Shown here: piece by piece, positions 22,121-34,399 of the stretch
How the letters are laid out: every line of letters begins with the position of its first letter
Numbering within the stretch: the stretch's first letter is position 1
Source: Tigriopus japonicus
Lineage: Eukaryota > Arthropoda > Copepoda > Harpacticoida > Harpacticidae
Assembly: GCA_010645155.1 (NCBI GenBank)
Contig: CM021317.1
Span: 11,659,636-11,723,635 of the forward strand
Direction: 5' to 3'
Length of the DNA stretch: 64,000 nucleotides
The notes under the pieces: generated by a model
What the model was told of the DNA's origin: nothing
The model's database searches: none
The model's input: the letters and a program-made list of their open reading frames with translations, nothing else
Program-made: the position numbers and the translations under genes

Positions 22121-23571
22121 ACACAAAACTTATTTCCAACCATTCGATGTCTATTTTTATTTTCTAAAGCACGCAGTTTGTTTGTCATTAAAAGATGAAG
22201 CATACAGTCCTAATGAGAAATATATCGTTAGTCCTTTAATTCTGGTTTAAAAAAATCAGTTTATTTTTTTTATCCCTTCGTTTCGACTCGTCCATCCAAC
22301 ATATCACCACAGGTATGAACAAATACGAAAATATTCCGGTGCACAACAAAAAGTTCCGATCGAGGTTGCGTGATTTTTAAAAATACCGTGAATAGATTTT
22401 TTGTTGAATGCCTCCATACGGTTGTGGCTTCAAACAATGAGTCAATCCGTGCCAAGAGTTTCATGACCACAGAACATAGAAGGTGTTTATCTAACATTTG
22501 ACATTGACAAAAGCACCCTATGAGTTTCTTGAACAAAAACTAGTACATTAGGTATCCTTGATCTTGATCTGCTCTACGGGTTGCACTTGAAGTCTAAGAG
22601 TAGTAATTGAAGTCTACGAATAGAACTAAATTTGGCAAATACACTTTTTATCTTGGTGCATATTTTACATAGTTGTACTATATTATGGTGGAACAAACCG
22701 GTAAGAAAACCTGCAGCCCATGGTGGGACAGAAAGTCCTTAAATGAGATATGCAGCTTGCAGTGGGACGCATAAGCGATTAGGGGAACAAATGTTGGGAC
22801 AAAAATTCATGGCAACGGGTTGGAACATCGACATTACCTTGATTCTGAGGAGCGATTTGAATTGCAACTTCATTGGATTAATGTTTAGAGCAACGGATGA
22901 AACGGTTACTGGTCGGAAAAATAGGCTATATTCTTTGAAGTTGGTGATGCTGAAATCAATTTCGTGGAACAAAGCTCTAGACTGTTTGTGTGACCGAATT
23001 TGAATTCAGAATAATGTGCGCCATGGGGCGACTTGAGAATCATCGTGATTATCTTTTTGGGTTGTGCTCAAAGGTGGATCTTCGATGTCCTGCCGCGAAA
23101 AATCGTTGTTTATGAAGAACCTCGCCTTTGACCACAAGGAGTGAAGAACAATGCGATCCCTAATGGAAACTCAGAAGGTGTCAAAAATCTACACGCGATC
23201 AAAACATCCCACCAAGATGTCGGCATTTCACAAACAAAACTCAACAATGCCAAGGAGTGTGCCAAACCGAGAAAAATCATTGCCAATCGACGTAGGTTCA
23301 GAGCACACTAGATTATCTACGTATTCATACTTTAAAACCACTGAATGTGTGAAAGCTTAGTGCCCAGTGCCACCCCAAATGAAAAGTGTGCAAAACTGAA
23401 TTTCATGAGAATGATAACGATCCCTATTTCTAATTTGTCGGTAGAAAGGCCAAGGGTAAAAGTGTTGGCCCCCTGACGTGAATGTCATCGATGGGAGAAA
23501 CCAATTCTCCGATATTGTCACCTCAATGAAGTGAGCGAGCGCCTGTTTCCAACACCTTTCTTTGTCTTTAG

Positions 23572-23882
23572 GGGGTCAATCTATTCCCACTGAGTTCCGT
23601 TTGAGCCTTGACGAAAAAGAAACACTCAAAGGAATTGCCGAAGGAATGCTTTCAAAACATAGGTCAGCAGTGATTTCATTTTCTTGTCATATTTCCAAAG
23701 GTTCTTCACTTTCAAGTTTCAGAGAGCCAAATCGATTTGCCAAATCCGTTTTGATGTTCAATTCATGTGGAAAATCCGTCCCAGTTATGGGGATCGTACC
23801 CTTGTCTAGGTATTTGTTGAGCAATCACAAGCCTGGAACGAGACAAACGGCGCAAATGCTCCAATTATCGAAGATTGTGTGA
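23572..23882 (+). CDS. Unassigned candidate exon after strong splice acceptor
   Basis: CACCTTTCTTTGTCTTTAG ends at 23571, a textbook acceptor. It is followed by about 103 open codons beginning GGQSIPTEFRLSLDEKETL. I do not recognise the peptide; no upstream donor or partner exon was identified. Confidence 0.22.
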
Positions 23883-26632
23883 GTGGAAACAAGCACAAGA
23901 GACAACTGGAGGAAGCGGTTGATTTAAATTCCAGAGTTCATGACCAATCTAATCTCGGGTGGTGTCATTGGAGGCCAGCCAGGGCTTGGAATTTTTTAAT
24001 CGTGGCATTATCAGAATCGTTCTTGAAACCATGATGACTAGCTTCCAAAACAGACCTGCACCAGTCTTCATCGTCGCCGACGTCGTGATATGAGGCCATT
24101 AAGCAATTTTGAAGATGGTATTTTATTGGTTGGCTCCTTGAAGAGGAGCCCGGATCAAAGTGCAATCATTATCCAATCAAGCTTGAAATTGAAACATTCC
24201 TTCGAAGTCAAGAAGGTGAGCCTTGGCCATTTAAAAACCTGTATGTAGCCAGCAGAAGCGATCGCAGAGCAGATCACCATTGGTTCGCCCGTGCGTTGCC
24301 GAGGTTAACCTTTCTTCAAACTCTTTTTGGAGACTTGGGCCTCGTTGATCTCGGCTGGTTATCTCTTTGATGATGGCAGACTTCCTGCAATTAAGGCGAG
24401 TTAATCATCGGCAAACGACCAGTCCAACAACCTACGTTAAATGTCTGGACATGATTCCACAATACCAAACAGGTTTCTTAATTGGTCTCTGTCTTTCTTC
24501 TTAAAGCTCATCATCTACATGCTTCTGTCAGATGTTTTTTTTCTTCCTCGAGCTTGTCTTATCTTGTGGGCAGCCATTTAAAGGTGGCGATTCTGATCTG
24601 AATAACCACGATTTATGGACCTCAAATTGAGCCAAAAATGCTGGCCATGAACAATCAACGAAACAAATTTCCCGAAGTAATGGGTACTCGTTGGTCAATC
24701 ACTGACAAAAAAATTTGGACAGACCAGCATTCATCCACTAGATCACTCAATGAATCAATCAATCGACCTCAAGTCCACTTTTCACTACATGAATTAACCC
24801 AACCTATACGATACCAAAAGTAAAAACATTTTTTAAATCCAAGGCTCCGAAAAAGTCCCAGTGCCGACTGTTTTTTTAATCGTCATCATCAAGAATCAAG
24901 TCCTTGATCGAAGCATTTTAAAAACCATTTTGATCCGCCCATAATTACTATCATCGCAGATCATCGCAAAAGCAAGGAATACGAGATCCAGAGGCTTTTA
25001 GCCATTCAAGGAAATTACGTCACAAGGATCAACTTGAGAGTTTACCGAGGAATGTGCCTCAATAAACCCATAATGGTCTCTTGCTCTTTTGGAGTGCGAG
25101 AAAAAGAAATATTGTTTCGTCATTTCCTCCTGAGAAGCCACATCTTTTGTTCGAGTGGTGGTATGTGTTGCTCTCATTACCCCCATAAATTTTGCCCCAT
25201 CATAAAACACCATTTTCTCGTCGTTTCTGGCTTGGTTCTTCTTGGTCGGTGCGCTACATCATTGGCGGACCCAAAAAAGTGAAAAAATCCCTGGAATTTG
25301 ACTCTTTAGAGCTGAATGATGTGCCAGACCTCAAAAACAGAAACCAACGCCGTTTGGCAGATGTTCTTCTCCACTAATTTCCCACCACTTTTGTTCAAAC
25401 TTAAAAGCTCACACATTCCCAAAGGCCTCGGATCCTCGTCACTTGCCCCTACCCTCTTCTCTGGATATTCTTTGATGTGACAGGGAGAGGGGGTGGGTGT
25501 CCACGAGAATGCGGTTTTCCAATGGCTTTTTTCCGAGGGATTATGCGAAAATGGCGTCCTTTCACCACTGACGAGGGTGGAGGAGGAGAGAACGAACGCC
25601 TGATGATCCTTGCCCCAGAAACAGACTGAATTGGACCAAGGAAGAAGCTTCCTTGCACTTCCCCCCTTAGATCCGAATACGCCAAATGCACTCCCACCAC
25701 CCATGTAATATACGAACGTTCTGTAGCCAAGCTTGAGTGAATAGGAAGGGGACAGAGAACAATCCAGTTCAGCTAGGGCGATAATAATGGTATTACAGTT
25801 CCCTGTCTCTGACTGAAGGATAGATTTAGAACCTCCCTAGAAGGAAAGAGGAAACACGCTACCTTGCTTTGACGCGTTTAGCTCGATCAAGATTCGATCA
25901 GTAAGACGATTCCTATCGGATTCCCTGTCAAGCCATTGATTACACTTTGGATTCTCATTCAGTAGTCTTGGGAATGTAATCCTCTAGTCCCAGTTTTCTT
26001 ATTTCTGTCCCGTATTAAATACATGAAGATCAGCCAGTTCTAATTCGAAGATCAAACATTCGCACCAGCTTAACCCCGTCTTAACGAACCCCCAATCCCC
26101 ACGTGCTCCTTCCTCATTTTTTCTTGAGGTCGTGCTTTGTTCCAATTCTTGGCTTGGCTTTCCCGTGTGAACATTTTCAACGAAGCATCAGCCCCACTAA
26201 ATTCTTTCAAGCACATCCGTTTAAGCCCGTATCATCTCATCCACATCGTCATCCGCATCTGGCATTTCCATTCTGAGAACCGCATTGGTCCCAACATCCA
26301 GGCATGAGCCTAGACGCACTAATGTACTACGATTTGTAACATGTGTACAAACAAACACCACACCCAGATCCTGGAGACAGATATAAAGATATCAAAACCT
26401 TGTCATGAGAAAGACAACTACTCCTCTCGTTAGCTGTATCCAGTGGGGATTTCCTTGGTTTCAACCAATGGTTCGCGTTCCAACATTCTTTTTGTCCGGA
26501 GTTTTTACTCGATATGAGGACACATTATTGTATCCTATGTACACTAAATTGGTTCTCGGATGTGTTGGAAGCGTTCGCGGGAAGCCTGAAAAAGTTGGCT
26601 TGGCTTGGGCAGGTGCCGAATTCGCTCTTTAG

Positions 26633-27589
26633 GGAGGGAAACTCCCAAAGAGGGAAGTTCGCCCACGACGGCCGATGATGGCCTGATCTTTGACGAATTT
26701 CAGAGTCGTTGGAAAGAACACAAGCCAGTGAAATGGGAGCGGCTTTCAGTTTCACACATGGTAAGTATGGGAACCGAGTCAGACTGTTGTTGGCTTGAAA
26801 AAGCATCGAAGCGAGACAACCTTGGACTGCTTAGATTAAAGATGATGCCCTTTGACTGTATCTGACCTTCTTAAAGGGAATAATGGTTCGAACGAAAGAA
26901 CTGCAGTATTTCAGATAAGAGAGTGTAAATCATATAATCTTAGCTTAGCTGCTTATCAAAAGTCACAAAAGCAAATGTGTGAAGTAGTCCATGATCGTGG
27001 CATATGCTGAAAGCATGCACAGCACGCATCCTCGATGCTTTAAGGGAGCAAAAGCTAGTTGCCGTGGGGACTGGGATAGACATGATGCTATTTACATTCT
27101 CTTTCTTGTTTCGTCCCCTCGTAATGCTTACAACAGCCTTGTTTCGCGACCAATGAAAGGTACGACGACTTATGGAGGTTCCCACCCAAGCCGATTGTCA
27201 TCCTCGTCACATTTGGATGCTTTTCCCGTGGCTGTCACGGTAATTTTTTCCACACACACAAGGACGTGCCATGCTGGTGTAAGCATCGGATACTCATCGT
27301 ATTAATGGATCTGGATGAGAGAAAGGAAGCGTGGGGAAGCCAATTTCGGCTTTCACATCTGTCCTGTGCCATTTCGGGAATGCGACTGAGAGCGTGTGAG
27401 AGATGGAGAGAGCCAGAGAGCACTACTCACTCTCTATTTCAGGAACATGATGCCGAATTCCGACTGACTGGGCTGATTTCCTGGGAAAACTTAAACTCAT
27501 CAAAGCTTGACGCTTTCTTACGATGTGTGTTTGAATACAAGCTCTGCAAACGCTCGAGTACTTTCGTCACATGGCTCAAAGTCTTCTGA
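26633..27589 (+). CDS. Unassigned candidate gene, two or more exons
   Basis: Exon 26633-26760 ends in SVSHM at a consensus donor (ATG|GTAAGTATG). Exon 27443-27589 starts after CTCTCTATTTCAG and ends in WLKVF-stop. Both junctions are phase 0, so the two join in one frame: about 92 codons with segments such as DGLIFDEFQSRWKEHKPVKW and RLTGLISWENLNSSKLDAF. Further exons may lie upstream or inside the 682 bp intron. No family recognised. The matching phase and strong splice sites are the only support. Confidence 0.32.
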
Positions 27590-29931
27590 ATGCGCATCTG
27601 AATGTGACAGATTCCATTAAGTCAAGATTGATATGAGGAGAGCTAGGAAGTGTATAAATACTGGACGAAAAACATAAATTTTAGACGTTCATTACATATA
27701 CAAATCGTAAAAATGGCCCGAGAACACGATGTCGAACGACGGGTGCCCTCTTAGAAATTGGTTGTGAATAACAATCAAGAGACTGTCCTATCAACAAAGC
27801 CAGCTTATGGACAAATCAATCTTTAGAAAAGTGGCACTCTTCGTTTCAATCCTTTCTCCGTTGTCCAACGATTACTCGCACCTGCCCGGTTTTCCCAGCT
27901 CATCGTGGCCAAACACTACTACCATCATACCCTTGGAATGATTGACCACCATTTTCCGAAAATTATCTTTGTGGTCAAAAGGTGAGATTGGGCACAAAAA
28001 ATAACAAACTTGTTCCAAGTCTTTGTAAGGTTATTTGAACCAATGACTACTTCTCCATTCGACCTCAATATGCTTGTTATTCACAAGATTGATGGATGAT
28101 GTTGATGATCCCATTTGTAGCTTGTTTTGATCGCTTCATCAAGCAAATCCCGATTCCCTTTGGAGTTCGAAGGTGCATCTCGATGGAAGAACCCGAGTTT
28201 TAGAAAATAAAATCCCCCACTTTTCAAATTTGTTCCCCTCTGATAAACAAGCTCCCTCCCTTCCCAAACTTTATGTACTCGTATACGTACCACCACGTGT
28301 TCATTGGAACTAGCTAGGCTAATTTGGGTTCTCATGGCCTCATTACAACTGTAGTGGTACAGAGCATACCAGGTCCAGCCAGATACGAGATAAATTGCCC
28401 TTAGATCATGTCATTTTGCTCTTCAAAACGCAAGACAAAGGATAATTGCAGCTTGAAATCGCGTATCCCGGAGTCGGTTCACTTACCATATGATGTGTCC
28501 GGTGGGACCTTCTGAAAATCATATTACGAACGGTGAAGGGTCTCCCCGGAAACCACTTGACTTTTCGTGTTCACTTTTTAATCCTGCCATTCAAAGAGCC
28601 TGGGAAAGATCAAGAGAGAATTGAAGACTCACCATCCATCCATCCATCCCTTGACTTCCCCACCAAAAGCCTAGTCTTTTTTTTTAATGGAACAAAAGCC
28701 GCCTCGCCTCGCTTCAGTTCTTGCTTATTGTTTAAAATGCCAAAGAGCCACGAAAGTTTGGAAGTAGTCAACCTGCTGATGTATCATTTCGAATACCCGT
28801 AGTCTTTAAAGGTCTCTATTTGTCTTGTGTATGTTTTGTTTGAGACTTTGGTTATCCAAAAAGAATGTCACAAAGGTGTGTGAACGAATCCTTGGAATTC
28901 AGACGAGAATCATTAGATGGTTCCCAAAGGGTTGGTCGGTGCAGGTGGTAGACATGGTATTAAACCATTATCAAACAGCTCAGATCCAATGGTCATGGAG
29001 GAAGAATGAGGGCTTGACAATTTTTCGAGCAAGCAAGCCAGACTCGTACCCAAAATGACGATGTTGCTTACGTCGGCTAAGGTGAAGGGGCTTTCAATTT
29101 GAGCGAGCCATGAGAAAGAGATTGGGGGAGAAGCTGGCGAGTCAAATTCTTGAGTGACAGCCACGTCACCTAATGATCAACAAGTACCTGAACAATGTGC
29201 ATTCCCCACTTTTTTAAAGGCTTATATGACGATTAAGGGAGTGACTTGAAGACCTCAGCGATAATCCAAGGCAAGGAACACCAATCCACTACCCCCAATG
29301 GCTATTTCAGGGGGATTTAAGTTTAACAACTCTTTTATTAGAGCTCTTTAAAGGCCAAGCAATTTGTTGGTACTCCTGAGCATGTGACTAAGAAGCTTCA
29401 GATATTCCGAGTCGATTCTTGGCCCGGATCGAATCCCTATTCAGCTACGCCATGTGGCCAATGGTTCAGCAACAACACAAAACGGCATTCACATGCTCAA
29501 ACTCTGGTCTTTGGATGTAATCTATAGTCAAACCAAGCCAAACTGTCCAGACATTGGCCATAAATAGTTTTGTGACATGTAATTCTGCCCCATGGTTAGT
29601 TAACCTGTCTCGTGGCACCAAAGTTAGTCTCCTCCACGTATGTACGCGTATGCATGCATGGACTCACACATGTCCTTGTTTATGGCTTGGTTTTTGTGGA
29701 TCGTTCGCCAAGTCCAAAGCTCCACATTGAGAAACAATGGAGCACACTGCATTATATGTACATGTTCAGTTGAATGACTAGTCGTTATCACACTTTCTTG
29801 ACGACTTTAAAACATCGACCAGTCAGGCGTGGTTGGAATAGTGATCTGCTCAGAATTTGTAGACAGAGCGAGGCAAGTAATTTTTTTGAAGATCAAGATT
29901 GTAATTCAAGAAGCTTGGACTAGGCAAGACT

Positions 29932-29939
29932 CGTGGGAA
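29932..29939 (+). promoter_or_regulatory. Su(H) site, distal upstream of bHLH-B
   Basis: Perfect CGTGGGAA 3.7 kb upstream of bHLH-B; possible enhancer element. Confidence 0.35.
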
Positions 29940-30562
29940 CGTCAATGTTCTTCTTGCCAGTCATCATTTTTCTTTACCATCTTCTGTACCAGAGAGAGAG
30001 AGAGCGAGAGCACAGTGTGGACCACGCTGCTGAAGGGCCGAGGATTGAGCAGTGTGCCTGTATATGAGTATATCAACTAGGCTTCATTCAGACGTTGCTT
30101 CTTCTCTTTGCCTGTCTTCCTCGCCTGGCATTGTGTATTAGGGACGTACTATATACACAACGAGGTTTGGATAAACAAAGCGAAAAAATCCTACTCATAC
30201 TTGTTGGAAGCCAGACCCTCTCCACGTCTCCGTTCCTGTTGATTATTTATTCAATATCATCAAATCAGATAGACTCCCCCATGTGACTGCCATCCCCAGG
30301 ACCAACTAATCAAGTAGCAAGCTTTGGAATTCTCTCACAATCTTCGACGAGATCCTCATCGGGACGCGGCATTCCAATTTCCAAATTCCACTCCGACTTC
30401 ATTCAATATCATGCAGATGGATCCCAAACGAATGAGTAAGAACAAAATGCTGCGACTACCCAAGCCGAAAATGATATCGCGGCTGTCATCTGTTCTCGAT
30501 CCCAGTATGAAACAGTAGCGAGAAATTCCAATGGAGGCCAAGCCAAGCCAAGTCGATGATGA

Positions 30563-30575
30563 GCAGGTGTGGGAA
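30563..30575 (+). promoter_or_regulatory. Overlapping proneural E box and Su(H) site
   Basis: GCAGGTGTGGGAA contains the proneural E box GCAGGTGT (consensus GCAGSTGK) and the Su(H) site TGTGGGAA, sharing three bases. It lies 3.1 kb upstream of bHLH-B. Combined Su(H) and proneural input is the known regulatory code of insect E(spl)-C genes. Confidence 0.4.
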
Positions 30576-31229
30576 TTCGATGGGTATGGGAATTTTGCTG
30601 CCATCCACCAAGCAGGCAGAGAAAGAGGGCAGAGAGGGGAAGGGAAGCTTTCTGATCCTTGAACTTGGCTTGTTACGGCTTATTTAGGCGCACTCACTCA
30701 CTCACCCACATATACGAGTACGTACTATGTACATTCCAACCATTCCTGATCAGGTTTGAGACAATCCCCAATGGCGGTGGGGGTTGTTTGGTGGGTAGTT
30801 GTGGGAGCTTTTCTGGTGGCGTCACTTTGCGAACACGACGCAACGCACGTGCGCACACCTGTCTTTTGTTCTCACAACCATATTTGCCGAGCCCGAAGAA
30901 GCATTATTGGTGCATTGGAATGTTTCAAGGTAATTAAACCAGCTTTAAAGTGGCGTTGGCGACGCTTTGATGGCATTCTTGTGTTTCTTCGTGTGGAGGG
31001 TGGCGAGTTTTCTTTCTGGGTTGCACTTTTTTGTTGACTGGTAAAATGTAATCGTATCCATAATGGCATGGGATGGTAATAGTAGTAGTGGTCCAAATTT
31101 CACTTCAAATTCTTTGATAATGGGGACCTTCTGACTGAGGAATGAATGGCAACCACTCGTTACTTTCAATCTAAAGGCAGACTCATCTTGAATTCTTGAT
31201 TATAGTACACTCCCATGAACTCGAAATCG

Positions 31230-31247
31230 TTGTGTGTGTGTGTGTGT
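31230..31247. repeat. (GT)n microsatellite
   Basis: Nine TG/GT units. Confidence 0.85.
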
Positions 31248-32814
31248 CTCCCCACAACTTCTCCTCATGAAAGGCAATGATGCTGGCTGGCGTTGAGACG
31301 GATCTCCTTGCGTATTAATGATACGGTTTCGGGGCCCAAACATGAACTCTTGTGGTGGGCCAGTCCAAATACTGGACAATGCAATCATGAAACAGAATTT
31401 CCATTCAAATGCTATTCTTGGGAGAGGAAAAGATTGCTGAGAAAGCCACAATGAGTTGGCAAAAATGTTGGAATGACATGCAAGCCGGAGTTGAAAAAAA
31501 TCTGTCCGAGTGAGTTAGTTCCCCGTGAGAGCGAGTCAGTTTTTGATGAAGAATGTAAAGCCATCGCAATCCGTACCAATGCAGTCCAACAATGTGCCCA
31601 TTACAAGTTACGCGCACCGTGGTGTCGGTAGCGATTGAATGACTTGGAAGAACTCATGTTGAAGTTTGTGAAGGGCCCAATTTTCTTTCTTGAATGTAGA
31701 GCAGACAGCGTGGTCATAATTCCATTCATTCATCTCCAGATGATCTCTTGAATCCACCTCAAACCAATCATTATCTGGAAGCCCAAGATAGGATTGGAGT
31801 CCTACTCTCGCGACTGCCACCATCCATTCAAGACCAGAGGGCCGAGACCATGAGAAGACTCATCATCATCATCATCGTCTTCTTCTTCAGTCAAATCAGA
31901 TCTGATTTATGGCATCATTTTCCCAATGAGGGCATCCGCCTCTCCCTAGCAAGTTCACCCTCAGGCTTGAACCCGCTGGAACGCTGCTTGCTGCCTGATG
32001 ATGAGAGATGAAAATTGGGCCCAATTATCGTAATCACTCTGGTCACACTCAGCAGGTTGATTCTCTTTTTCTTTTTCTCTCTCCCTTTCCCCTGCTAACA
32101 TCTCTGCGTGTGTACGTATGTGTGGGTATCTTCATTTTCGGTCGAATTGGTATCAAATCTAGAGATGCGGACCTCAAATCCCTGACATACTCAGTGTATC
32201 AGTTCAACAGAGAACCTTTTTTACCCTCCCCTTCTCGGGATTGTAAGGCAGGCGTAATAAATATTTTGAATTTGATTGTGCCGCTAGAGCTGATCCTTCT
32301 GCCATCAGGAGATTATTTGGTCAATTGTTGCTTGAAAGAGACCTTTCTCATATAATGACCCTGAGCCATCATTTAGCCTTAAGAGAGCTTAAACGGGGAA
32401 GGGAGCAAGTCGAGAGACATCGTTCATCATGAAATTTCATCACAACTCATTAGACTCCAGCTATTCCATCACCAGAGAGCATGAGAGCAACGCCAGCCAA
32501 AGGATCATCATCATCAACTCCATCAGCAACATCAACAACGACGACGACAAAGAGTTGCCTGCATTCAAGAAGGCTTTGAATAGTGGAACTACTGCATTTG
32601 ATGGGGATCTCAGAGAAAATTCTCCTCCCCATGAGTATGTACGTATATCTAAGAGGGCTCATCTTATCCCCATAACTTTTGATCCCAGTCATGTAAAGAA
32701 CTGAGAAGAGAGAGAGAGAGACAGGAGACTTGAATCCAAGACCACAAAGAAGTCATTTCTGTCATCTTAAACCTTCTTCTCAATTACTGTGATCTCGATG
32801 ACCTCAAGCATCAG

Positions 32815-32838
32815 TTGTTGTTGTTGTTGTTGTTGTTG
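32815..32838. repeat. (TTG)n microsatellite
   Basis: Eight TTG units, followed by imperfect TTG/CTG triplets to about 32875. Confidence 0.85.
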
Positions 32839-33414
32839 CCGTCTTTGTTGTTATTGTTGCTGCTGCTACTGCTCTTGATTATGTCTTTCCCCTTTATCTT
32901 CTTTTTCCCCTTTCTTTCTTGGTCTTTCCTGCCCATGTTTAGTTGGAGCATTCTCGGCAATTTGCCTCGAGGCCAACAAGACCTTCTTCGTCTTCTTCTT
33001 TTTCCTCCTTCCATCTTCTTGTGTCTCCTTTTCTGAAGTCATGCCTCTCGTGCTGCGGGATGTCACAAACCAAACTCGTGTCTCTGTCTCACTCTTCGCA
33101 TCGTCGCCTTCGTCCCTCCTCGTTTACCTCCCCGTGGTCCCAATTGAGGTAGACGATTTCTTGTCCAGCAGAAACAAAATATACTGTAAACCGTATGCCC
33201 CTAAGTACGTACGTACGTACGCACTTCTCAATTTCATTTACTTCGAGATATTACAATGATGGAACTCGGGCTTGGTTGGCCCTCAAGCGTCTGCCCATTA
33301 CCTCCAGGTGATACGTGGGTCTCCTTTTCTTCTTCCCTCACTGGGCAAAGTGTCCAATTGGGAGCAATGGAATGAGGTCTCGGGCACTACTGTGTGATCT
33401 CACTTCATTTTCTG

Positions 33415-33422
33415 TTCCCACG
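33415..33422 (-). promoter_or_regulatory. Su(H)/CSL site, bHLH-B promoter
   Basis: TTCCCACG, which is CGTGGGAA on the minus strand. It lies 240 bp upstream of the ATG and about 110 bp upstream of the TATA box. Confidence 0.75.
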
Positions 33423-33506
33423 ATTCGTGTTCTAAGGGGGGTAGGAAGAAGGTGAGCAGATGTCAGACGACGTCAAAGCTGGGCTCTGGCCCGTGAGCGC
33501 CAGCCC

Positions 33507-33514
33507 ACACCTGC
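33507..33514 (-). promoter_or_regulatory. Proneural-type E box, bHLH-B promoter
   Basis: ACACCTGC reads GCAGGTGT on the minus strand, matching the Achaete-Scute/Daughterless consensus GCAGSTGK. It lies about 16 bp upstream of the TATA box. Confidence 0.6.
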
Positions 33515-33529
33515 ACAGCGCGCCGGACC

Positions 33530-33566
33530 TATAAAACCGGCGCGCACGAGCCTGACTAACTCATTC
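33530..33566 (+). promoter_or_regulatory. bHLH-B core promoter (TATA plus initiator)
   Basis: TATAAAA at 33530-33536 is followed by the arthropod-type initiator TCATTC at 33561-33566. Taking the initiator A (33563) as +1 puts the TATA start at -33 and gives a 5' UTR of about 99 nt. An N-box-like CACGAG (33545-33550) lies between them. Confidence 0.7.
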
Positions 33567-33601
33567 TGAAAGCTACATCCAAAAGAGAAATACATCCCTG
33601 A

Positions 33602-33616
33602 CTCTCTCTCTCTCTC
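33602..33616. repeat. (CT)n tract in bHLH-B 5' UTR
   Basis: Short CT repeat about 40-55 nt downstream of the predicted start site. It could be a GAGA-factor-type element or plain low complexity. Confidence 0.6.
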
Positions 33617-33661
33617 AAGTCCAATATTGTCATCAACCCCACAAAGTGAAAGGACAACGAC

Positions 33662-34285
33662 ATGTCTCTCCTCTTCAACAACCACCTTCCCATGTCTGTG
33701 GAACAGGAGACCCCAATGTCTCGCACTCATCAATATCGCAAGGTCATGAAACCGCTTCTGGAGCGCAAACGCCGGGCCCGGATCAATAAGTGCTTGGATG
33801 AGCTCAAGGACCTCATGGTGTACGCCGTTCAAGCCGAGGGTGAATCCATTACCAAGTTGGAGAAAGCTGATGTCCTCGAACTGACCGTCCGACATCTGAC
33901 CAAACTCAAACGCCAACAACAACTCCAAGCCAACCCGGCCTTGGAGGGTGACCGATTTCGATCGGGTTACACAGCCTGTGCCAATGAGGTGGGTCGCTTT
34001 TTGGCCTCGGTGCCCGGAGTGAATATTCACTTGGGAACCTCGATTATGAGCCATTTGGGCGCCGCCATGAGTGCCAACAAGACGAGCCCAGTTTCCCCAG
34101 CCATGAACTCGCCTCTCTCTATCAACACGTCTTCGCCATTGCCCATGGTGAAACAAGAATTTGCCATGTCCCCATCTTCGGATGGTGGCTACAACTCGGG
34201 GCGTGACTCCACGCCATCTCCCATCTCGGTTGGAGCTCCCTCTCCCAGACCGGCCAGCACGGAGGCTGTATGGAGGCCGTTTTAA
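33662..34285 (+). CDS. E(spl)bHLH: bHLH-B: E(spl)-type bHLH-Orange repressor, WRPF terminus
   Basis: Single-exon protein of 207 residues. bHLH at about 24-83 with [13 protein letters not shown], Orange domain at about 98-133, then a Ser/Pro-rich tail with VKQE (SUMO-type, 163-166), [14 protein letters not shown] (170-183), [13 protein letters not shown] and VWRPF at the end. It is the closest paralogue of bHLH-A, with near-identical bHLH and tail motifs, in the opposite orientation. By family knowledge it is a Notch-induced nuclear repressor acting through Groucho. The start has G at -3 and agrees with the bHLH-A N-terminus. Its promoter is the clearest in the window: Su(H) site, proneural E box, TATA and initiator. 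The 3' UTR has a K box and AATAAA. A 227-codon open frame on the opposite strand is only a codon-bias shadow. Confidence 0.97.
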   Translation: MSLLFNNHLPMSVEQETPMSRTHQYRKVMKPLLERKRRARINKCLDELKDLMVYAVQAEGESITKLEKADVLELTVRHLTKLKRQQQLQANPALEGDRFRSGYTACANEVGRFLASVPGVNIHLGTSIMSHLGAAMSANKTSPVSPAMNSPLSINTSSPLPMVKQEFAMSPSSDGGYNSGRDSTPSPISVGAPSPRPASTEAVWRPF

Positions 34286-34329
34286 AACTCATAAACTTCC
34301 TTCGTTTGATCTCATGCTCTATAACCATC

Positions 34330-34335
34330 TGTGAT
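34330..34335 (+). promoter_or_regulatory. K box, bHLH-B 3' UTR
   Basis: CTGTGATA is a full 8-mer complement of the miR-2-family 5' end, 44 nt after the stop codon. I see no GY box in this 3' UTR. Confidence 0.7.
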
Positions 34336-34389
34336 ATTCATTTGTAATAACATGCTGAAGAAAAGGAAAACTCTAAAAAACAAAATGGA

Positions 34390-34395
34390 AATAAA
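34390..34395 (+). terminator. Polyadenylation signal AATAAA, bHLH-B
   Basis: AATAAA 104 nt after the stop codon. Confidence 0.75.
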
Positions 34396-34399
34396 ACTA

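Larger units (their letters stand above)
22121..33300. other. Intergenic between Bearded-like gene 2 and bHLH-B
   Basis: About 11 kb without a recognised family. Candidate exons at 23572-23882 and 26633-27589 are listed separately. Regulatory-type matches are GCAGGTGG at 28941-28948, CGTGGGAA at 29932-29939 and an overlapping proneural E box plus Su(H) site at 30563-30575. Simple repeats: AG near 29992-30004, GT at 31230-31247 and TTG at 32815-32838. A TACGTACGTACG run lies near 33205-33220. Confidence 0.45.

Noticed and set aside
22687..22800. Repeated GTGGGAC-like words suggesting a tandem array
   Set aside because: Spacings are irregular (35, 39, 20 and 12 bp) and the intervening bases do not match. 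GTGGGAC is also not a Su(H) site.
25306..25704. 132-codon minus-strand frame
   Set aside because: Overlapped by another open frame in a different register, low complexity, and no family resemblance.
29370..29440. tRNA-like stretch with GAGCATGTGACTAAGAAGC and GGATCGAATCC
   Set aside because: Stems do not pair and no cloverleaf can be drawn. It could be an old tRNA-derived repeat, but I cannot show a second copy.
33473..34156. 227-codon open frame on the minus strand across bHLH-B
   Set aside because: It lies antisense to a clear bHLH gene. The same kind of shadow appears opposite the other bHLH genes, and it has no domain.
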